A stretch of DNA of 37,031 nt, taken from assembly GCA_025449845.1 (NCBI GenBank), contig JANWIP010000035.1, positions 1 to 37,031 of the forward strand, read 5' to 3'. The notes below the pieces were generated by a model. That model was not told where the DNA came from, did no database searches, and saw only the letters and a program-made list of their open reading frames with translations. The stretch comes from Solirubrobacteraceae bacterium. Lineage in GTDB: Bacteria; Actinomycetota; Thermoleophilia; Solirubrobacterales; Solirubrobacteraceae. A program made the translations under genes and the position numbers. The number at the start of each line of letters is the position of its first letter. Within the stretch, counting starts at the first letter, position 1. Of the stretch, positions 16,348 through 21,879 are shown in pieces.

Positions 16348-16591
16348 GTGCGCCGCAGTGCGGACACTCGACTGATGTCGAGACGGCAGCTGCGAAGACG
16401 AAGCCGCAGAGGCACCCGTAGGAGGCCATGTCCATGGGGCCGCCCGCTTCGCGCACCTTGCGCGCGGCGATGTCTGGCCTGGCCAGCACCGCCAGCGGCT
16501 GCTGATGTTCGGCGCGGCGACGGCGAGCGCCACTACGAGCGCGCTCGCGGAGGCGGCGCTCGGTAGTCGGAAGATGGAGTTTGGATGTCAT
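16334..16591 (-). CDS. Small CxC/CxxC zinc-ribbon-like protein (85 aa)
   Basis: From an ATG preceded by GAGGG about 8 nt upstream, 85 residues are encoded. The N-terminal half is strongly basic (ERRLRERARSGARRRRAE) and the C-terminus holds YGCLCGFVF (C60, C62) and VECPHCGAPQAW (C76, C79), a compact four-cysteine site likely to bind zinc. There is no signal peptide or membrane span. The basic half could contact nucleic acid or the ribosome. No named family is recognised. The gene converges on the methyltransferase and diverges from ccmE, with about 95 nt between the two starts. It is probably a real gene because of the good ribosome site and the ordered cysteines. Confidence 0.7.
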   Translation of the reverse strand: MTSKLHLPTTERRLRERARSGARRRRAEHQQPLAVLARPDIAARKVREAGGPMDMASYGCLCGFVFAAAVSTSVECPHCGAPQAW

Positions 16592-16686
16592 TACGCGGCC
16601 CTCACTTCTAAAAACTCGGCAGTTAGGCCAATGTTTCGGTATCAAGCGACGTTTCCCTCGGCAACCGTTTGAGATACTTGCTTGTT

Positions 16687-17106
16687 ATGGACCCCTCCCG
16701 CAAGCGAACCATCCGCTTGGTGGTGGCTCTCAGCGCTGCCTTGATACTCGCCACGGCGTTGATCTACACGAGCTTCAGCGCCGCCTCGCCGGCGCTCAGC
16801 CCCAGCCAGCTAGTGCATCAGGCGCAGCCGGGGCACAGCTACCAGCTGACCGGCACCGTAGTGGCGCACTCGGTGCAGCATGCCGGGCAGACGCTCGACT
16901 TCAGCGTCGAGGATCGTGTGGGGGGGACGGTCGTCCCCGTGGCCTACACCGGCACGGTCCCCGACCCCTTCCGCGAAGGGCGCGAGGTGATCGTAACCGT
17001 GCAGAAGGGCGCGGGCCAGACATTCACGGGCGAACGCGACTCGCTGATCACGAAGTGCCCCTCCAAGTACAAGGTGGCGCCTTCCAGCGAGAACCAGAGC
17101 TACTGA
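16687..17106 (+). CDS. ccmE: Cytochrome c maturation heme chaperone CcmE, cysteine (CxxxY) type
   Basis: A 139-residue protein with one N-terminal membrane anchor (about 9-29) and an extracytoplasmic OB-fold beta barrel: QLTGTVVAHSVQ, LDFSVEDRVGGTVVPVAYTGTVPDPFREGREVIVTVQ. CcmE receives heme from CcmC and hands it to CcmF. In the classical protein heme is held by His in HxxxY; here the matching site is KCPSKY, i.e. Cys124-x3-Tyr128. This CxxxY variant is known from archaea and some bacteria. The ATG at 16687 has no ribosome site; a GATACT box 8 nt before it suggests a leaderless transcript. ccmF follows after 56 nt. CcmA, B and C are not in this window. Confidence 0.93.
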   Translation: MDPSRKRTIRLVVALSAALILATALIYTSFSAASPALSPSQLVHQAQPGHSYQLTGTVVAHSVQHAGQTLDFSVEDRVGGTVVPVAYTGTVPDPFREGREVIVTVQKGAGQTFTGERDSLITKCPSKYKVAPSSENQSY

Positions 17107-17162
17107 TGGCCAGGCCGGCGCAGGCTCTCCCGGCCCTGTGCCGGGGACGCGGGTAAGAAGCG

Positions 17163-19541
17163 ATGGCTGCGCTCGGACACGCCTGTCTGGTGCTGGCACT
17201 GGCGGTGTGCCTGTACGGCATCGGCGCCTCGATCCACGGGGTGCGCTCGGGGCTGACGCGCTGGTCGGATTCAGGGCGCCGCTCGGTGTATCTGCTGGCA
17301 GCGGTGCTCACGGTGGCCTTCGCCGTGCTTGAGCAGGCCTTTCTGCGCAGCGACTTCTCCTTCAATACGGTCGCCGACACCAGCAGCACCACCACGCCGA
17401 CCTTCTATAAGGCCGCCGCGATCTGGTCCTCGCAGGAAGGCTCGCTGCTGCTGTGGGCGTGGCTCCTTTCGCTGTGGTCCTCGCTGGTGCTGTTTCTGAC
17501 CCGCTACCGCATGCGCGATGTCGCGGCCTACGCCACGGCCGTACTGCTCGGTTTCGGCGGCTTCTTCGTGTCGCTGATGGTCTTCTACGCCAACCCATTC
17601 GCCACGACCAACCCGGCGCCGTCGGAGGGCGTGGGCCTCGATCCGCTGCTGCGCCACCCGAGCATGATGATCCACCCGCCGATGCTCTACTCGGGCTACA
17701 CGCTGTGCACGATCCCCTTCGCCTTCGCGATCGGCGCGCTGCTGGCACGTCGCGTGGATGCCGAGTGGATCCGCGCCGTGCGTCGCTTCGCGCTCGCCGC
17801 CTGGCTGCTGCTGGGCGTCGGCATCCTGCTCGGCGCCCGCTGGTCCTACGCGGAGCTCGGCTGGGGCGGCTACTGGGGCTGGGATGCCGTGGAGAACGCC
17901 TCGCTGATGCCCTGGCTGACGGCCACGGCCTTCCTGCACTCGCTGATGATCCAGGAGAAGCGGGGGATGCTGAAGGTGTGGAACGTGTCGCTGGTGCTGG
18001 CCACCGGCACGCTGGCGATCATGGGCACGTTCCTGGTGCGCAGCGGCGTGCTCAACTCCATCCACGCCTTCGGCGGCGCCACGCTGGGGGTGCCGTTCCT
18101 GGTGCTGATCACGACTCTGATCGGCGGCTCGATCTACCTGGTGGTCTCGCGCCGGGAGATGTTGCGCAGCGAGCACCGCCTCGACTCGCTGCTCTCGCGC
18201 GAGTCGATCTTCCTGGCCAACAACGTGGTGCTGGTCGGCCTCTGCTTCGTGATCTTCTGGGGGACCTACTTCCCCTTGATCTCCGAAGCCCTGACGGGCA
18301 CGGCGGCCTCGGTGGGGCCGCCGTGGTTCGATCGCTACACCGTGCCCCTGGCGCTGGTGCTGGTGCTGCTATCGGGCATCGGCCCCGTCATCGCCTGGCG
18401 TCGCGCGACGTTGGCCAATGCGCGGCGCAACTTCATCGTGCCGCTCACGTGCGCCGCGCTGGCGCTCGTGGTGCTGTTCACCGCGGGCGTCACCAGCAAG
18501 CCCCTGGCGCTGGTGATGTTCTGCTGCGCCGCCTTCGTGCTCGGCAGCCTCGGCCAGGAGTTCTGGCGCGGCACGCGCGCACGGATGTCCACCGCGGGCG
18601 AGGTGGCGCCGGTGGCGCTGGTCGGCCTGGTGCGCCGTAACCGCCGGCGCTACGGCGGCTACGTGGTGCATCTCGGCATGGCCGTGCTGTTCGTAGGCGT
18701 CGCGGCCTCTTCCTCCTTCCAGCACGCGGTTGAGCTGAGCCTGTCGCCGGGGCAGTCCGCCAAGGTGGGCGCCTATACGGTGCGCTACGTGCGCCCGACG
18801 GCCTCGATCACGCCTCGCTACGACCCGGCCCACACGGGCTCAACGCTCAGCCTGGGCGCCGTCATGGATGTCTCCAAGAACGGCCGCCACGTCGCGACGC
18901 TGTGGCCCAGCGAGGGTTTCTACGACTCAAGCGACCCCACGCAGGGCTCGGTGGGCCACTTCATCGGGGGCACCGCCGTCAGCCACGTCAGCATGGACGC
19001 CGGCCTCACCCGCGATGTGTGGAGCGCGATCGCTCCGAATATCGAGACCCCCCAGCTCAAGCGCATCATCGAAGTCGGCAACCGCACGATCCCGCTGGTG
19101 CGCCCCGACGAGGGCATCGTCGCGGTGGCGGTGATGGCGCGGGCCTACATGCAGCATCCGCCCGCGGCGCAGTTTCACCTGATCGTCTCTCCGCTGGTGA
19201 TGTGGATCTGGATCGGCGGCCTGATCGTCTTCGCCGGCGGCCTCATCGCCCTGTGGCCCGCGCGCGGCGCCAAGCGCGACCGCGCCGACGTGCGCTCGCG
19301 CACCCGCCTGGGCTCAGAACTGGAAGCTGCTCGCGAGGCCAAGTACCGCGAGCTGCGCGACCTGGAACTGGACTACCGCACCGGCAAGCTCTCAGACGCG
19401 GACTATCACGCGAGCGATCATGCCGTGCGCGTCGAGGCGCTGGCGATCCTCGATCGCCTGGAGGAGCTGGATCGCGTGGAGGAGTCTGCTGAAGAGGATT
19501 TGGAGAAGGACCCCCAGGGGGGTCCTGTGGTGGCCGCGTAG
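17163..19541 (+). CDS. ccmF: Heme lyase CcmF with CcmI-like C-terminal extension
   Basis: A 792-residue polytopic membrane protein of the heme-handling protein family. The first two-thirds hold about 12-14 spans. The WWD heme-binding signature is at WGGYWGWDAVENASLMPW (234-251), preceded by the conserved HPSMMIHPPMLYSGY loop (165-179) and followed by LHSLMIQEKRGMLKVWN. A large extracytoplasmic domain (about 525-670) precedes the last span (about 675-700). After that span a soluble tail (about 716-792) reads EAKYRELRDLELDYRTGKLS followed by DADY, very like the cytoplasmic segment of CcmI-type proteins. It attaches heme to apocytochrome c with CcmE. Fusion of CcmF with a CcmI/CcmH-like tail is unusual and may replace a separate subunit. 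Confidence 0.94.
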   Translation: MAALGHACLVLALAVCLYGIGASIHGVRSGLTRWSDSGRRSVYLLAAVLTVAFAVLEQAFLRSDFSFNTVADTSSTTTPTFYKAAAIWSSQEGSLLLWAWLLSLWSSLVLFLTRYRMRDVAAYATAVLLGFGGFFVSLMVFYANPFATTNPAPSEGVGLDPLLRHPSMMIHPPMLYSGYTLCTIPFAFAIGALLARRVDAEWIRAVRRFALAAWLLLGVGILLGARWSYAELGWGGYWGWDAVENASLMPWLTATAFLHSLMIQEKRGMLKVWNVSLVLATGTLAIMGTFLVRSGVLNSIHAFGGATLGVPFLVLITTLIGGSIYLVVSRREMLRSEHRLDSLLSRESIFLANNVVLVGLCFVIFWGTYFPLISEALTGTAASVGPPWFDRYTVPLALVLVLLSGIGPVIAWRRATLANARRNFIVPLTCAALALVVLFTAGVTSKPLALVMFCCAAFVLGSLGQEFWRGTRARMSTAGEVAPVALVGLVRRNRRRYGGYVVHLGMAVLFVGVAASSSFQHAVELSLSPGQSAKVGAYTVRYVRPTASITPRYDPAHTGSTLSLGAVMDVSKNGRHVATLWPSEGFYDSSDPTQGSVGHFIGGTAVSHVSMDAGLTRDVWSAIAPNIETPQLKRIIEVGNRTIPLVRPDEGIVAVAVMARAYMQHPPAAQFHLIVSPLVMWIWIGGLIVFAGGLIALWPARGAKRDRADVRSRTRLGSELEAAREAKYRELRDLELDYRTGKLSDADYHASDHAVRVEALAILDRLEELDRVEESAEEDLEKDPQGGPVVAA

Positions 19542-19565
19542 GCCGGTCCCAACTCTTGGCTTTAC

Positions 19566-19587
19566 AGTCACCCCCTCGAGGGTGACT
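19566..19587. terminator. Bidirectional hairpin between ccmF and secG
   Basis: AGTCACCC pairs perfectly with GGGTGACT around a 6-nt CCTCGA loop, in the 58-nt gap between two convergent genes. No T-tract follows. It is placed as a two-way terminator would be. Confidence 0.5.
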
Positions 19588-19599
19588 TATGCCAGGGTC

Positions 19600-19833
19600 T
19601 TATTCCCAGGGCTTCTTGAGCAGCAGGATGGTGTTGCCCACGAAGAGGATCGCGAAGGCGACCGTCCAGCGGTTGAGGTTGCGCTCGACCATTGAGCCGC
19701 CACCCAGCGGGCCGGTGCCGCTGCCCACGCCGAAGGCGCCTGAGAGCCCGGCGTCCTTGCCCGAGTGCATGAGCACCAGAAAGATGAGGACAACGGAGAT
19801 GATCACCTGCAGAATCGAGAGCACTGCTTCCAT
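19600..19833 (-). CDS. secG: Protein translocase subunit SecG
   Basis: A 77-residue SecG, the small accessory subunit of the SecYEG export channel. Two spans (about 4-22 and 56-74) flank a Gly/Ser-rich cytoplasmic loop, GAFGVGSGTGPLGGGSMVER, followed by NLNRWT, matching the family hallmark (FG...G followed by L.R.T). Length is normal for the family. No ribosome site precedes the ATG; a TAACCT -10 box ends 7 nt before it, which points to a leaderless transcript (see the promoter entry). The gene stands alone, convergent with ccmF. Confidence 0.95.
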   Translation of the reverse strand: MEAVLSILQVIISVVLIFLVLMHSGKDAGLSGAFGVGSGTGPLGGGSMVERNLNRWTVAFAILFVGNTILLLKKPWE

Positions 19834-19840
19834 GCCCGCA

Positions 19841-19861
19841 AGGTTAGCGGGAAGATCCCGC
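19841..19861 (-). promoter_or_regulatory. Leaderless secG promoter with palindrome in the spacer
   Basis: Reading the minus strand, TAACCT (19846-19841) matches the actinobacterial TANNNT -10 pattern and lies 7 nt before the ATG. Directly upstream of it is a perfect inverted repeat, GCGGGA-TCT-TCCCGC (19861-19847), in the spacer where a repressor would block polymerase. No clear -35 was seen. Confidence 0.4.
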
Positions 19862-19894
19862 CAATGGAAGCGCTAGGAGCCTGGGGAGGGTCGG

Positions 19895-20620
19895 CTAAGG
19901 ACAGGGGATCGTCGCCGTGGTGCTACTGCTGCTTGCGTCGGCGTAACCGAAGTCGCCGCCAAAGGCGAAGCCGTGCGCGGGGCAAGTGCGGGGCACGCGC
20001 AGCAGTCCGCCGAGTCTTCCGCGCGCCGCGCCGATCGTCACAGATGTGTGCAGCACGGAGGCGTTGGCTTCGCCCGTCAGAGTGGGGATCGGCGGAACCG
20101 TCATCACCAGCTTCTGGCCGTAGGGTGCGCTGTCGGGCTCAAGCACACCGCTGAGAACCACGTGCTCTTCCAGCGGACTCAACCCAATGCCAAGGATCTG
20201 CAAGGTGCTGCGGCCACCCTGGTTTGGCCCTCGCCAGGCCGTCAATGAGGCGTGCTCGTTGAGGTTGATGGCCCCCAGATGGGCGCCTACCTGTGCGCTG
20301 CCGCTACCCACGCGAGCCGATGCGGGACAACCATGTCCCAACTGCTTTTCAAGATGCGCCCTTGAGCAGGTGCCGATGCCGCGCAGGTTGATGCTCAGTC
20401 CGGCCGGCAAATGCACAACCATGTGGGTAAGCGGTTCGGGCACCGCGCCCTGCTGGTTGGAGAAGGTGATGCCGAGGGTCAAGGCCGTCCCGACGCCGGC
20501 GTGGTTAGGCGCGAAGGACGGCGCAATGCTGGCCACCGTGGCCGCCTGCGCCCCCGTGGTGAGGGAGGCGCAGAGGGCCAGCGTGGCAGCAATGCAGAGG
20601 GTGCTGAGCTTCAGCCGCAC
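19895..20620 (-). CDS. Secreted protein, tandem paralogue B
   Basis: A 241-residue protein with a Sec signal peptide (about 1-26, ending AQA-A) and a beta-rich mature domain. It shares an ordered set of motifs with the gene just upstream: APNHAG, LPAGLSINLRGIGTC, a second Cys about 18 residues later, VLEPDSAPYGQKL, PPIPTLTGEA, a VTIGA segment and TCPAHG. Four to five cysteines suggest disulfides outside the cell. No enzyme motif is visible. It starts 10 nt after the stop of its paralogue, so the two form an operon. Similar proteins are recalled as frequent, unnamed secreted proteins of Solirubrobacter-like bacteria; the role is unknown, with a surface or adhesive beta-sandwich likely. Confidence 0.8.
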   Translation of the reverse strand: MRLKLSTLCIAATLALCASLTTGAQAATVASIAPSFAPNHAGVGTALTLGITFSNQQGAVPEPLTHMVVHLPAGLSINLRGIGTCSRAHLEKQLGHGCPASARVGSGSAQVGAHLGAINLNEHASLTAWRGPNQGGRSTLQILGIGLSPLEEHVVLSGVLEPDSAPYGQKLVMTVPPIPTLTGEANASVLHTSVTIGAARGRLGGLLRVPRTCPAHGFAFGGDFGYADASSSSTTATIPCP

Positions 20621-20630
20621 CCGTTCACTC

Positions 20631-21419
20631 CTACTTCTTGGAACCCTTGGGGCAGGGCAGCTTGAGCTTGGTTTCGTTGGTGGTGCCGTCCTGGAAGGAG
20701 ATGCTCGTCTCCACCGGGAGGCCGCCGTGGCAGGTCTTGGGGAGGATCAGCCCCTTCACGTGCACGCGCTTGCGCTTGCCGTGGACCTTTTCGTAATAGA
20801 ACACATTGGGAGCGCCGATCGAGACATGAGCGCTCTCCACCGTCGCGTCGGATGCCCCCGGAAGCGTGGGGATCAGCGGGATGTTGAAGTGGAAGCCCAG
20901 CCCGTAGGGCGCAGCCTCCTTTTCGACGACCGCAGTGAACGTCAGCTGGATCGAGACCGGCGAGACCGCATTGACGTACAGCAGTAGCACGGTGTGCCCG
21001 GGCCTGTTATCGCCAAGGAAGAAGTTGAGCGTGAAGGGCTCTTCGATGATCTGGGTGCCGAGCTTCAGCGCGCCCATGCCGCCGCCGAAGCCGGCGACCG
21101 AGTTCTTGGGACAGCCTTCGGGTCCGGCTGGGCCTTCCAGGATGGCGACGCTGCAGGTGCCGGTGCCCTTGGTGTTGAGCGTCAGTCCGGCTGGTCCCTT
21201 GATTGTGAAGCCGATGATCGGCGAGGGTATTTCCCCGGGGATCGTGGACATGATCGTGGTGCTGCCGGAGGCATTCGTGGGCGAGCCCGCCTTGTTGGGC
21301 GTAAAGGCTGCGTGGATCGTGACGTTCTCCGCGGCCCCCGCAGTGGTGGCGCCAACCAGGCAGATGCAACCAAGCAGTGCGGCAAGGACTACCCCAAATC
21401 TAGACATGACCCTCTCCAT
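20631..21419 (-). CDS. Secreted protein, tandem paralogue A
   Basis: A 262-residue secreted protein with a signal peptide ending near TAGAAE. Its mature part repeats the motif order of the downstream gene: TPNKAG, GPAGLTLNTKGTGTC, EGCPKNS, VVEKEAAPYGLGF, IPLIPTLPGAS, HVSIGA and LPKTCHGG. The C-terminus is Lys-rich (CPKGSKK). Two in-frame starts are possible: ATG at 21419 (AGAGG about 6 nt upstream) and ATG at 21407 (GGAG about 6 nt upstream). Both leave the signal peptide intact. It is the first gene of the pair and lies about 460 nt from the divergent cell-wall hydrolase. No function can be assigned. Confidence 0.82.
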   Translation of the reverse strand: MERVMSRFGVVLAALLGCICLVGATTAGAAENVTIHAAFTPNKAGSPTNASGSTTIMSTIPGEIPSPIIGFTIKGPAGLTLNTKGTGTCSVAILEGPAGPEGCPKNSVAGFGGGMGALKLGTQIIEEPFTLNFFLGDNRPGHTVLLLYVNAVSPVSIQLTFTAVVEKEAAPYGLGFHFNIPLIPTLPGASDATVESAHVSIGAPNVFYYEKVHGKRKRVHVKGLILPKTCHGGLPVETSISFQDGTTNETKLKLPCPKGSKK

Positions 21420-21723
21420 CCCTTTCCTCTGAAAACAACGACCTCTGGGTCGGACTGTACATGTTTTGTGCCGCTCGCTACAACCTCTAGAACCCGGGAG
21501 CGGGCCAGACGGAGCGGTCTTGTCGGTCGGCTTCCTGGCTGTCTGGCCAAAGTGGACCCAAGTCAGCTACCCTGAATGTCGCAATATGAGCGGCTCTGCT
21601 GAGCGTGATGCTGCAACAGATCCTGCGGCAGGCCGTCCGCAATTCGGCCAACCTGGTGATTCCGCCTTGCCTAGCGCTACAGTCCAGCCGCTCTGGCCTT
21701 TGTAGAGCCAAATGGCGCCCCAC

Positions 21724-21752
21724 TTGACAGGCTGCTTTACGCTGGAATTACG
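21724..21752 (+). promoter_or_regulatory. Candidate promoter of the cell-wall hydrolase gene
   Basis: A perfect TTGACA (21724-21729) is followed after 17-18 nt by ATTACGA, a weak -10. A transcript from here would have a leader of about 120 nt before the ATG at 21880. Confidence 0.35.
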
Positions 21753-21799
21753 AACCCTTTACCGATTCTTGCTTGCCTGCCGATATGACTCAAAAAGGG

Positions 21800-21826
21800 G
21801 GACCGGCCCATAAGCGTGGGCTGTCC
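21800..21826 (+). promoter_or_regulatory. Leader hairpin upstream of the hydrolase start
   Basis: GGAC and GCCCA on the left pair with TGGGC and GTCC on the right, with a small internal loop and a 6-nt apical loop. It lies about 54 nt before the start codon. A role in translation or attenuation control is possible. The sequence does not contain the conserved core needed to call a c-di-AMP riboswitch. Confidence 0.3.
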
Positions 21827-21879
21827 GTATTCCCACGACTATGGAACGCCACGACGAACACGGCCCGGAGGGGCCGCCG

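Larger units (their letters stand above)
21420..21879. other. Intergenic region between divergent secreted genes
   Basis: About 460 nt without a supported gene. Short frames exist on both strands, but they lack ribosome sites, signal segments and conserved motifs. Base composition is lower in G+C than in neighbouring genes. It holds a consensus -35 element and a leader hairpin on the plus side, listed separately, and must also contain the promoter of the secreted-paralogue operon on the minus side. Confidence 0.6.

Noticed and set aside
21466..21723. Short overlapping frames on both strands in the intergenic region
   Set aside because: No ribosome site, no signal segment or motif, and composition unlike the neighbouring genes.
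21700..21879. c-di-AMP (ydaO-type) riboswitch before the cell-wall hydrolase
   Set aside because: A leader hairpin and a G-rich run are present, but the conserved ydaO core segments and the pseudo-symmetric fold could not be matched. A covariance-model search would decide.
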